21,203 nt of DNA from Sediminibacterium sp. (GTDB lineage Bacteria; Bacteroidota; Bacteroidia; Chitinophagales; Chitinophagaceae): contig JALQXE010000032.1 of assembly GCA_023263235.1 (NCBI GenBank), positions 1-21,203 on the forward strand, read 5' to 3'. A program made the position numbers and the translations under genes. The notes below the pieces were generated by a model. That model had not been told where the DNA came from and made no database searches. It saw only the letters and a list, made by a program, of their open reading frames with translations. This document shows, one piece after another, positions 1 to 7,010 of this stretch. How positions within the stretch are numbered: position 1 is the stretch's first letter; every line of letters starts with the position of its first letter.

Positions 1-297
1 ATGCAAATTGCTGCAATGAACCCAGTAGCAGTAGATGCTGACTCAGTACCCACTGAAACAGTAGATCGTGAAAGAGCGATTATTATTGATACCATGAAAG
101 CAGATCCTAAGATGGCAGGTAAGCCAGAAGATATGATTGCAAAAATTGCCGAAGGTAAAATTGCAGCTTTCTTCAAGGAGCAAACTTTATTGGCACAGTC
201 TTTTGTAAAAGACGGTTCTAAAACAGTGGGAGACCACGTTAAGAGCGTAGGTGCTGATATTAAAGTAACTGAATTCAAGCGCGTAGCTTTAGGTTAA
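1..297 (+). CDS. tsf: Elongation factor Ts, C-terminal 98 residues (5' end outside window)
   Basis: This is the end of translation elongation factor Ts, the cytoplasmic guanine-nucleotide exchange factor that recycles EF-Tu. The reading frame is open from the first base. The visible part carries the family's C-terminal pattern: a QIAAMNP segment (expected after the conserved histidine of the dimerisation region), then the IAEGKIAAFFKE helix, the LLAQSFVKD segment and a basic end, FKRVALG. EF-Ts of this phylum is usually near 275 residues, so roughly two thirds should lie left of the window. The ATG at position 1 is therefore treated as an internal codon. Three hairpins follow the stop codon and separate this gene from pyrH. 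rpsB would be expected upstream but cannot be seen. Confidence 0.93.
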   Translation: MQIAAMNPVAVDADSVPTETVDRERAIIIDTMKADPKMAGKPEDMIAKIAEGKIAAFFKEQTLLAQSFVKDGSKTVGDHVKSVGADIKVTEFKRVALG

Positions 298-333
298 GAT
301 TTTAAAAATTGATAAAATTTAATTTTTAAAATC
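298..333 (+). repeat. Perfect AT-rich inverted repeat directly after tsf
   Basis: The arms at 298-310 (GATTTTAAAAATT) and 321-333 (AATTTTTAAAATC) are perfect reverse complements of 13 bases with a 10-base loop. The repeat begins on the first base after the tsf stop codon, and a T-rich stretch lies at 334-354. It could be a weak terminator or an mRNA 3'-end protecting stem. The stem has few GC pairs, so the termination role is uncertain. Confidence 0.55.
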
Positions 334-354
334 TCTTATCTCTTTATATTTTTT

Positions 355-380
355 CAAAGCCCCCGTTTATGGGGGCTTTG
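355..380 (+). terminator. GC-rich hairpin, likely tsf terminator (first of two)
   Basis: A perfect 10-bp stem joins CAAAGCCCCC (355-364) to GGGGGCTTTG (371-380) across a six-base loop. The tract after it (AGTTAATTATT) is T-rich but has no uninterrupted T run. Its place 58 bases after the tsf stop makes it a probable terminator of the upstream operon. Confidence 0.7.
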
Positions 381-397
381 AGTTAATTATTCTCCCT

Positions 398-427
398 AAA
401 AGGGGGCCCCAAAAAGGCTCCCTTTTT
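398..427 (+). terminator. Second GC-rich hairpin with T tail between tsf and pyrH
   Basis: AAAAGGGGGCC (398-408) pairs with GGCTCCCTTTT (416-426) in an 11-bp stem containing one G-U pair and a seven-base loop. The stem runs into a TTTTT tract (423-427), the classic rho-independent layout. It sits 17 bases after the previous hairpin, so tsf transcripts meet two stop signals before pyrH. Confidence 0.7.
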
Positions 428-516
428 ATATGGGTCCAATATTGGCTGGCCGTCTATATAAATCCACCAAAACCTTATTCAAAATTTGTATCTTGCAAGT
501 ATAAATATTAACGATT

Positions 517-1233
517 ATGCAGCCTAAATACAAACGCGTTTTATTGAAACTTTCGGGGGAAGCTTTATTGGGAACCGAAAGAACTGGAGATCCTTTTAAT
601 CCTAAAATTATTGAGCAGTATGCTAATGAGATAAAAGAAGTAGTGGCATTGGGCGTAGAAGTGGCAATTGTAATTGGTGGTGGCAATATTTATAGAGGAA
701 TGAATGAAGCAGATAGTGGGATTGAAAGAGCGCAAGGAGATTATATGGGCATGTTGGCAACCGTGATAAATGCAATGGCAATTCAAGCCATGTTGGAAAA
801 AATTGGTGTGTATACAAGATTACAATCCGCCATTAATATGGAGCAGGTAGCAGAGCCATATATACGCCGCAAAGCATTAAGACATTTAGAAAAAGGACGT
901 GTGGTTATATTTGGTGCCGGTACAGGTAATCCTTATTTCACCACCGATACTGCAGGTTCATTAAGAGCCATTGAAATGAAAGCAGATGTTATTTTAAAAG
1001 GTACTAGAGTAGACGGCGTATATGATTCAGATCCAGAAAAAAATCCAAATGCAGTGAAGTTTGAAAAAATTAGCTTCCAGGATTGCATTGCAAAAAATTT
1101 GAAAGTAATGGACATGACTGCATTTACTTTATGTATGGAAAACAAATTGCCCATCATTGTATTTGATATGAATCAGCCAGGTAATTTAATGAAATTGGTA
1201 AAAGGAGACGCAGTAGGTACATTGGTAGGTTAA
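517..1233 (+). CDS. pyrH: UMP kinase
   Basis: UMP kinase phosphorylates UMP to UDP with ATP in the cytoplasm, a step of pyrimidine nucleotide synthesis. The 238 residues match the usual bacterial length (about 235-245) and the amino-acid-kinase fold. KLSGEALLG is at residues 11-19, the glycine loop GGGNIYRG at 54-61, [13 protein letters not shown] near 75-87, and the nucleotide-binding [15 protein letters not shown] segment near 132-146, followed by [13 protein letters not shown]. The ATG at 517 is chosen because the family begins with a short lead before the KRVLLKLSG strand. Two terminators upstream suggest it has its own promoter in the 219-base gap. The next gene starts 12 bases downstream. 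In many bacteria frr follows pyrH, but here it does not. Confidence 0.97.
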   Translation: MQPKYKRVLLKLSGEALLGTERTGDPFNPKIIEQYANEIKEVVALGVEVAIVIGGGNIYRGMNEADSGIERAQGDYMGMLATVINAMAIQAMLEKIGVYTRLQSAINMEQVAEPYIRRKALRHLEKGRVVIFGAGTGNPYFTTDTAGSLRAIEMKADVILKGTRVDGVYDSDPEKNPNAVKFEKISFQDCIAKNLKVMDMTAFTLCMENKLPIIVFDMNQPGNLMKLVKGDAVGTLVG

Positions 1234-1245
1234 TTAATATAAATT

Positions 1246-2556
1246 ATGCAAAAATTATTTTCTTCTATAGCTGTTGTAATCATTTTAGTGCTTTGCTTGA
1301 GTGCAACTGCGCAAGAAAAAATTACTTTAAAAGATGCAATTCAAAATGCATTAAAAAATAGTTATGACATTAAGCTAGTAGAAAATTCAGCTACGATTGC
1401 AAAAAACAATAACGACTATGGTGTAGCAGGTGCATTGCCTACAATTACTGCCAATGCGAATGATAATAAAACCAGCAGTACCATACAACAAAAATTTAAT
1501 GATGTAACACGAAATACAACAAAGCCAGGTGTTTCGGGTAATACTTTAAATGGAGGTGTAACAGCAGCCATTACTATCTTTAATGGTTACAGAATACAAA
1601 CTACCAAAGAGCGTTTAGCCATGTTGGAGAATCAATCCAATTCATTTTTACAAACACAAATTCAAAATACAACTGCTACGGTGATGCAACAATATTATAA
1701 TATTGTTCGTCAACAGGCCTATTTAACAACGATAGAAAAATCAATTGAAGCAAGCCAACAAAGATTAGACATTGTAAAAGCCAAACAAAAAATAGGGGTG
1801 GCTAATGAGGCCGACTTATTACAATCTAATTTAGATTTAAATGCATTGTTACAAGCAAAACAAAATCAATTGTTGGTTATTGATCAAGCAAAGGATGATT
1901 TATTAAATACCATGGTAATGCCTGCTGGTACAGCCATTATTATTTCAGATAGCATATTGGTTGACGGCAAATTAAACTATAAAGATATTGAAGCCAAAAG
2001 CTTGTTGAATCCTAGTTTACAAAGCGCCGAACAGCAAATAAAAATCAATCAGTTGCTTGAAAAAGAAACACGCGCTTTAATGTATCCTACTTTAAGAGCG
2101 AGCACAGGATATAATTATAACAGTAGTCAGTCAGAAGCAGGATTTAGTTTGTTAAATCAAACTTATGGCTTGTTCTTTGGTGTGAACTTATCTATTCCTT
2201 TGTACGCGGGCAGTGCTTCTAAAAAAACATACTCCAACGCAAAAATCAATACTGCTTCTGCGAATATGCAATATCAAAATGCAGTAACAAAAATGTCTAC
2301 CAATGTTTCTAAAACATTTCAGGCATACCAAACCAGTGTTAAACAATTGAACACAGAAACGGAAAATTACCAAATGTCACAATCTTTGTTAAACCTGGTG
2401 ATGCAAAAATTTCAATTAGGCCAAGCAACCATTGTAGATGTTAAGCAAGCACAGCAAAGCTTTGAAGCAGCTGGATTTAGATTGGTAAGTTTATTATATA
2501 CTGCAAAAGTAGCCGAGGTTGAATTAAAGCGTTTATCCAATCAATTGGCATTTTAA
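1246..2556 (+). CDS. TolC-family outer-membrane efflux protein
   Basis: This is an outer-membrane channel protein of the TolC/OEP family, which forms the exit duct of tripartite efflux pumps or type I secretion systems. A signal peptide covers roughly residues 1-22, with a hydrophobic core (IAVVIILVLCLSA) and an ATAQ cleavage region. The mature protein starts with the typical ITLKDAIQNALKNS pattern and has long alanine/glutamine-rich coiled-coil segments in two halves. It ends with the LGQATIVDVKQAQQSFE motif and a C-terminal helix. The 436 residues fit the family (about 420-490). It lies 12 bases after pyrH and 12 before an aminotransferase, so it is probably co-transcribed with both. No adaptor or pump gene is adjacent. 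The RND pair near the right edge is on the other strand about 14 kb away, and pairing with it is only possible. Confidence 0.92.
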   Translation: MQKLFSSIAVVIILVLCLSATAQEKITLKDAIQNALKNSYDIKLVENSATIAKNNNDYGVAGALPTITANANDNKTSSTIQQKFNDVTRNTTKPGVSGNTLNGGVTAAITIFNGYRIQTTKERLAMLENQSNSFLQTQIQNTTATVMQQYYNIVRQQAYLTTIEKSIEASQQRLDIVKAKQKIGVANEADLLQSNLDLNALLQAKQNQLLVIDQAKDDLLNTMVMPAGTAIIISDSILVDGKLNYKDIEAKSLLNPSLQSAEQQIKINQLLEKETRALMYPTLRASTGYNYNSSQSEAGFSLLNQTYGLFFGVNLSIPLYAGSASKKTYSNAKINTASANMQYQNAVTKMSTNVSKTFQAYQTSVKQLNTETENYQMSQSLLNLVMQKFQLGQATIVDVKQAQQSFEAAGFRLVSLLYTAKVAEVELKRLSNQLAF

Positions 2557-2568
2557 TATTATTTCTTA

Positions 2569-3711
2569 ATGTATTCAAAGTTACCTCAAATTGGTACGAG
2601 CATCTTTACGGTGATGAGTCAATTGTCGGTGAAGCATGCTGCAATTAATTTAGGACAAGGCTTTCCCGATTTTCCAATGAGCGCTGAATTGATTGAATGT
2701 GTTAACCGAGCCATGAAAGAGGGAGGCAATCAATATGCGCACAGCAATGGTGTACCGGCATTAAGAAATGCGTTGACAGAAAAAATTCAATACTTATATC
2801 GGGTAAATATAAATCCGGAAACAGATATTACTATTACACCGGGTGGCACTTACGCTTTATATACTGCATTTACTACCATTATTCAGCCAGGCGATGAGGT
2901 TATTATTTTTGAGCCTGCGTATGATAGTTATATACCTAATATAACCATTAATGGAGGAGTAGTAGTTCCAATAGCGTTGGAATTTCCCAATTACACTATT
3001 CCCTGGGATAAGGTAAAAGCAGCTATTACACCAAATACCAAAGCTATTTTAGTAAATAGTCCGCACAATCCAACAGGCACGGTTATGACCCATGCCGATG
3101 TGTTGCAGTTGCAAGAAATAGTTGTTGCCAATAATTTATACTTAATAAGTGATGAGGTTTATGAGCATTTGATTTATGATCAAAAGCCACATGCATCAAT
3201 TTTAAAATACCCCGAACTTTACAAGCGTAGCTTTATAGTGTATTCGTTTGGTAAAACCTATCATTGCACAGGATGGAAACTAGGATATTGTATAGCACCC
3301 GAAAATTTAAGTAAAGAGTTTAGAAAAGTACATCAGTTTAATGTATTCAGCTGCGACACCCCAAAACAGCTGGGTATAGCAAAATACATGAGTAATAAAG
3401 AAGCGTATTTAGGTTTAGGAAGTTTTTATCAAGAGAAAAGAGATTACTTACGTGCTTTGCTGCATAATACGCCGCTGGTTCCTATTCCTTCCTCAGGTTC
3501 TTATTTTGAATCTTATTCCTTTGCCTCCATATCTAATGAATCTGATAAAGTGTTTGCAGAAAAATTAGTTACCCAATATGGAATCGCAACTATTCCAATG
3601 AGTGCATTTTATCATGATGGCACTGATCATAAAGTAATTCGTTTGTGTTTTGCAAAACAAAATGAAACTTTGGAAGCAGCAGCAGCTTGTTTACAAAAGT
3701 TAAATAATTAA
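2569..3711 (+). CDS. PLP-dependent aminotransferase, methionine/kynurenine type (YbdL-like)
   Basis: This is a class I/II (fold type I) cytoplasmic aminotransferase of 380 residues. Visible elements in order are LGQGFPDFP (28-36), the PGGTYALY cofactor-phosphate loop (91-98), NSPHNPTG (163-170), SDEVYEHL with the ring-nitrogen aspartate D195 (194-201), and SFGKTYHCTGWKLGY with the probable Schiff-base lysine K229 (226-240). A C-terminal IRLCFAK segment carries the likely substrate-carboxylate arginine. The TGWKLGYCIAP pattern and the overall length resemble E. coli YbdL and kynurenine/glutamine transaminase K-like enzymes, so methionine, glutamine or aromatic amino acids are likely donors. 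The exact substrate is inference. It sits 12 bases after the TolC-type gene and 4 bases before galK. Nothing nearby suggests a dedicated amino-acid pathway. Confidence 0.9.
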   Translation: MYSKLPQIGTSIFTVMSQLSVKHAAINLGQGFPDFPMSAELIECVNRAMKEGGNQYAHSNGVPALRNALTEKIQYLYRVNINPETDITITPGGTYALYTAFTTIIQPGDEVIIFEPAYDSYIPNITINGGVVVPIALEFPNYTIPWDKVKAAITPNTKAILVNSPHNPTGTVMTHADVLQLQEIVVANNLYLISDEVYEHLIYDQKPHASILKYPELYKRSFIVYSFGKTYHCTGWKLGYCIAPENLSKEFRKVHQFNVFSCDTPKQLGIAKYMSNKEAYLGLGSFYQEKRDYLRALLHNTPLVPIPSSGSYFESYSFASISNESDKVFAEKLVTQYGIATIPMSAFYHDGTDHKVIRLCFAKQNETLEAAAACLQKLNN

Positions 3712-3715
3712 TTAC

Positions 3716-4825
3716 ATGCAGTCCATTCAAGTAAAAGCACCAGGTAGAATTAATTTAATTGGAGAGCACACCGATTATAATGATGGTTTTGTATTACCTG
3801 CTGCAATACAAATGGGAGCAACAGCTACTATTACAAAGCGCTCCGATGATGAAATTCATTTAACTGCAATTGATTTAGCAGAAACGCTTATTATTGATTC
3901 GCTTGCCAATTTAAGAATTAGCGAAAAGCAATGGGCTAATTATATTATTGGCGTCATTGTACAGTTTGTAAAAAAAAGAAAATTTCCTACTGGTTTTGAC
4001 ATAGCAATTACAAGCAATGTGCCTATTGGTGCAGGCTTATCAAGTTCGGCCGCGATTGAGTGCAGCATTGCATTTGGTTTAAATGAATTATTTGATTTTG
4101 GGATTGATAAACTAGAATTAACATTCATGGCGCAAAAAGCAGAACATGATTTTGCAGGAGTGCAATGTGGTATTATGGACCAGTTTGCGAGTATGTTTGG
4201 TCAAAAAAACCAAGTGGTATTACTAGATTGTCAAAGCATGGAATATCAATATTTCCCATTAGACATGAAGGGCTATCAAATAATATTATTTGATACAGGA
4301 GTAAAACATGCATTGGCTAGCAGCGAATACAATACACGCCGCAAAGAGTGTGAACAAGGCATTCAATTTATACAAAGTAAATTTCCACAGGTACAATCAT
4401 TAAGAACTGCTACCTTACAAATGTTGAATGAAACGGTAAATCCAAATAAATTTCCATTGGTTTATAACAGATGTAAATATGTAATTGAGGAAATAACTAG
4501 GACACAAGCTGCTACCGAAGATTTAAAACAGCATAATATATCGGCGTTTGGCGCTAAAATGTTTGCCACCCATAATGGCTTGTCAAGTTTGTATGAGGTG
4601 AGCTGCCCTGAATTAGATTTATTAGTTGATTTAGTAAAACCAAACAACCAGGTATTGGGTGCTAGAATGATGGGTGGCGGATTTGGCGGATGCACTATTA
4701 ATATTGTAACAACAAGTGAAACGCAAGCTATTATTGAATCTGTTACCAATGCTTATCAAAAAAAGACAGGTAAACCACTACAGCACTATTTGGTAAATGT
4801 GGAAGACGGTGCGCATATTGTGTAA
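3716..4825 (+). CDS. galK: Galactokinase
   Basis: Galactokinase phosphorylates alpha-D-galactose to galactose-1-phosphate with ATP, the entry step of the Leloir pathway in the cytoplasm. The protein is a GHMP kinase of 369 residues, close to the usual 380. The galactokinase signature GEHTDYNDGFVLP covers residues 16-28, preceded by R11. The ATP-binding GAGLSSSAAIE is near 105-115, the catalytic-aspartate region GIMDQF at 152-157 (D155), and the third GHMP motif ARMMGGGFGGC lies near the C-terminus. The start lies four bases after the aminotransferase stop, so it is translated from the same transcript. galT and galE are not present here. Its stop is six bases from the stop of a convergent esterase. 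A galactanase gene begins 1 kb downstream, which makes a role in galactan-derived galactose use plausible. Confidence 0.97.
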   Translation: MQSIQVKAPGRINLIGEHTDYNDGFVLPAAIQMGATATITKRSDDEIHLTAIDLAETLIIDSLANLRISEKQWANYIIGVIVQFVKKRKFPTGFDIAITSNVPIGAGLSSSAAIECSIAFGLNELFDFGIDKLELTFMAQKAEHDFAGVQCGIMDQFASMFGQKNQVVLLDCQSMEYQYFPLDMKGYQIILFDTGVKHALASSEYNTRRKECEQGIQFIQSKFPQVQSLRTATLQMLNETVNPNKFPLVYNRCKYVIEEITRTQAATEDLKQHNISAFGAKMFATHNGLSSLYEVSCPELDLLVDLVKPNNQVLGARMMGGGFGGCTINIVTTSETQAIIESVTNAYQKKTGKPLQHYLVNVEDGAHIV

Positions 4826-4831
4826 GAAAAA

Positions 4832-5758
4832 CTATTTACCCAGCATAAATTCAAGTGGTATTTGAACTCTTCCTTTCCAAGCTTCTTCGCTGTGTTCTTG
4901 TCCTGGAAAATATTGAGTGATCCAGCTTTTTTCGCCATACCCTTTTTTTTGCATGAGCTCGTCTACTTTATTTTGTATAGGAGGATAAAATGCATCCAAG
5001 GTTTTGTCACCGCAATCAAAATACAATTTATGATTTTTCGCTTTGGGTAAATGGGTTGTCAAATAATTAATAAAAGCGTCTGGTATTGGATTGTTTTCCA
5101 TTTCAAATATTCCGGGCCAATGTGTTGACATACAAATAGCGCCACCAAACACTTTAGGATATTCACAAATAGCATACATGGAAATTAGTCCTCCCATACT
5201 GCTACCACCAATAAATGTATTTTTAAAATCAGTTTTTGTAGAAAAATTTTGATCAATATAAGGCTTTAATTCTTCCACTATAAATTTTAAATAATTGTCT
5301 GCATTCAGTGCATAGTTATTAAACACAGATACATTATTTTTTCTTACACTATTAAAAACCACTTCTTGTTGTTCTTTACTTAATTGCTCAAATGGTTTTT
5401 TTGGAAAATACTCTGAGTGTCTTCTTTCTCCTCCATTCCAAATACCAACTACTATAACTTGTTTAATTTTATTTTCATCTATCAGTTTAGTAATCGCATC
5501 TTGTATTGCCCAACTTTTTTTATTCCATGTGATATTTGAGTCAAATAGCATTTGTCCATCATGCATATACAAAACAGCATATTTTTCATTTTTATTGTAA
5601 TCCTTGGGTAACCAAATATCAATATTTCGAGTACTTACATTTTTAGCGTTAAAATTTTCAATACGGGTAATACTTCCTTTTTCAACCTTAGGGATTGACT
5701 GTGCAAAAGTGCTATTGATAATAAATAGCAGAACTAAACTTAATATTATTTTCTTCAT
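4832..5758 (-). CDS. Secreted alpha/beta-hydrolase, putative esterase (PF00756-like)
   Basis: This 308-residue protein is an alpha/beta-hydrolase of the esterase D/enterochelin-esterase-like type. Residues 1-20 form a signal peptide (MKKIILSLVLLFIINSTFAQ), so it acts in the periplasm or outside. LYMHDGQMLFD (63-73) is typical of the family. The nucleophile elbow GSSMG (185-189) gives S187, and the late histidine in GQEHSEEAW (H289) fits the triad. The acid is probably one of the aspartates near 248-255. Relatives act as carbohydrate acyl (acetyl, feruloyl) esterases or siderophore esterases, so the substrate is not decided by sequence. It diverges from the GH53 galactanase across 64 bases, which hints at de-esterification of a plant-type glycan. 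That is inference. The chosen start gives a complete signal peptide. Confidence 0.85.
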   Translation of the reverse strand: MKKIILSLVLLFIINSTFAQSIPKVEKGSITRIENFNAKNVSTRNIDIWLPKDYNKNEKYAVLYMHDGQMLFDSNITWNKKSWAIQDAITKLIDENKIKQVIVVGIWNGGERRHSEYFPKKPFEQLSKEQQEVVFNSVRKNNVSVFNNYALNADNYLKFIVEELKPYIDQNFSTKTDFKNTFIGGSSMGGLISMYAICEYPKVFGGAICMSTHWPGIFEMENNPIPDAFINYLTTHLPKAKNHKLYFDCGDKTLDAFYPPIQNKVDELMQKKGYGEKSWITQYFPGQEHSEEAWKGRVQIPLEFMLGK

Positions 5759-5780
5759 TTTGAATGCGTACTTTATTTTT

Positions 5781-5813
5781 CAAATCTAAATAAATAGTAA
5801 CTTCAAACGCAAA
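5781..5813 (-). promoter_or_regulatory. Candidate Bacteroidota-type promoter of the esterase gene
   Basis: Read on the minus strand, 5788-5781 is TAGATTTG, an exact match to the Bacteroidota -7 consensus TAnnTTTG. TTTG sequences occur 15 bases (5807-5804) and 21 bases (5813-5810) upstream as candidate -33 elements. The element would place a transcript start about 15 bases before the ATG at 5758. In AT-rich DNA chance matches are common, so confidence is moderate. Confidence 0.45.
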
Positions 5814-5838
5814 TTAAAAATTATGAAATTAAAAATTA
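5811..5838 (+). repeat. 13-base tandem repeat spanning the galactanase start codon
   Basis: AAATTAAAAATTA occurs at 5811-5823 and again at 5826-5838, separated by TG, giving a 15-base period. The last base of the first copy is the A of the GH53 ATG. A second, out-of-frame ATG follows the second copy at 5839. It may be a small duplication or chance in AT-rich DNA. Confidence 0.5.
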
Positions 5839-6890
5839 ATGCTACAAGATATATACTAGTTATTGCAGCAATTGCATTTTTAGCTTGTAAGCCAAGTGTG
5901 GAGGGGCCTATAGTAGATCCGGTTCCACCAATTGTAGAACCCAATGGAACGGATACTACTTTTATTAAAGGAGCTGATATTAGTTGGGTCACTGAAATGG
6001 AATCCAAGGGGATAAAATTTTACAATAAAAATGGGGTACAAACCGAGTGTTTTGCCTTAATGAAAGAAATTGGAATGAATGCAATCCGTATTCGTGTTTG
6101 GGTAAATCCTGCCAATAAATGGAATGGACTAGAGGATGTTATTGCAAAATGCATAAGAGCAAAAAATTTAGGATTAAAACTTTTAATTGACTTTCATTAC
6201 AGCGACAACTGGGCCGATCCTGGAAAACAAATTAAGCCTGTAGCTTGGGCCGGTGCTGCATTTCCTGCATTAAAAGATTCTTTAAAAAATCATACAAGTT
6301 TTGTTTTAACACAATTAAAAAATGCTGGTATTAATCCAACATGGGTGCAAATTGGTAACGAGACCGATGATGGTATTTTGTGGCCCGATGGTAAAGCAAG
6401 TTTGAACATGCAAAATTTTGCACAATTAATTAGTGCGGGATATGATGCATCAAAAAGTATTTTTCCAAATGCCAAAGTAATGGTGCACGTTTCAAATGGA
6501 TACAACAATACTTTATTTAGATGGATCTTTGATGGTTTAAAAAACAATGGAGTGAAGTGGGATATGATTGGAATGTCATTATATCCTAGTTATACAACAG
6601 GCGGATGGCAAGCAACCAATAATTTGTGTTTGCAAAATATGAATGATATGGTATCTAGATATAATACTCCAGTGATGGTGGTAGAAATTGGTATGCCATG
6701 GGATAACGCCAATGAAGCAAAATTATTTATACAAGATTTAATTACAAAAGTAAAATCAGTGAATGGCAATAATGGATTAGGTGTATTTTATTGGGAGCCC
6801 GAAGCACATAATAATTGGCAGGGATATTCGCTTGGTGCTTTTGATAATTCAGGCAAACCAACCGTTGCTTTAGACCCATTTTTAAAATAG
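5823..6890 (+). CDS. GH53 endo-beta-1,4-galactanase, lipoprotein
   Basis: This enzyme cleaves beta-1,4-galactan (arabinogalactan type I, pectin side chains) to galacto-oligosaccharides. The 355 residues start with a lipoprotein signal ending in FLAC (C22) and a proline-rich linker to about residue 45, so it is probably anchored to the outer membrane, perhaps on the surface. The GH53 barrel starts with FIKGADISWVTEMESKG (47-63). AIRIRVWVNP and LLIDFHYSDNWADPGKQ are further family landmarks. The acid/base glutamate is probably E180 in QIGNETDDG, followed by ILWPDG. The nucleophile is probably E288 in VVEIGMPW. GVFYWEPEA near 319-327 also fits. It is divergent from the esterase and 120 bases before the amylase, with no hairpin terminator between, so readthrough into the amylase-sus genes is possible. 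Substrate is inferred from family membership. Confidence 0.92.
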   Translation: MKLKINATRYILVIAAIAFLACKPSVEGPIVDPVPPIVEPNGTDTTFIKGADISWVTEMESKGIKFYNKNGVQTECFALMKEIGMNAIRIRVWVNPANKWNGLEDVIAKCIRAKNLGLKLLIDFHYSDNWADPGKQIKPVAWAGAAFPALKDSLKNHTSFVLTQLKNAGINPTWVQIGNETDDGILWPDGKASLNMQNFAQLISAGYDASKSIFPNAKVMVHVSNGYNNTLFRWIFDGLKNNGVKWDMIGMSLYPSYTTGGWQATNNLCLQNMNDMVSRYNTPVMVVEIGMPWDNANEAKLFIQDLITKVKSVNGNNGLGVFYWEPEAHNNWQGYSLGAFDNSGKPTVALDPFLK

Positions 6891-6943
6891 GCAAAAAATC
6901 TCACAATTAATTATCAATGATTTATGTATATAATTAAAATATA

Positions 6944-6956
6944 TGTAAATATTACA
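6944..6956. promoter_or_regulatory. Operator-like palindrome TGTAA-ATA-TTACA (upstream copy)
   Basis: A perfect 5-bp inverted repeat with a three-base spacer lies in the 120-base gap between the GH53 and amylase genes. It shares the core TGTAA-N3-TTACA with the stronger palindrome 47 bases downstream (centre to centre 6950 to 6997). Two copies of one palindrome in a short leader suggest binding sites for a dimeric regulator. The regulator itself is not in the window. Confidence 0.4.
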
Positions 6957-6984
6957 CAATTTAATTGCAAAAATTAGTAATTTA

Positions 6985-7009
6985 GGAGTGTGTAAAAATT
7001 ACACACCCC
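6985..7009. promoter_or_regulatory. Strong palindrome/hairpin abutting the amylase start codon
   Basis: GTGTGTAA (6988-6995) and TTACACAC (6999-7006) form a perfect 8-bp inverted repeat around AAA. With one mismatch it extends through GG (6985-6986) and CC (7008-7009). It ends one base before the ATG at 7011, so in RNA it would fold over the ribosome-loading region, and in DNA it would be a good operator. The core TGTAA-N3-TTACA repeats the upstream palindrome. Its role in control of the amylase-sus operon is inference. Confidence 0.5.
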
Positions 7010-7010
7010 A

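Noticed and set aside
489..496. TATCTTGC before pyrH as a Bacteroidota -7 promoter element
   Set aside because: It lacks one T of the TAnnTTTG consensus and has no TTG at the right distance upstream. The promoter of pyrH is probably in this gap, but I cannot place it.
4921..4970. Eight-base T run in the esterase gene as a possible frameshift
   Set aside because: Codon-by-codon reading on the minus strand stays in one frame through the run (two lysine codons and a glutamine) and the protein is full length.
4862..5050. Plus-strand open frame inside the esterase gene
   Set aside because: It lies opposite a well-supported coding frame, has no recognisable domain, and fits a shadow frame of AT-rich DNA.
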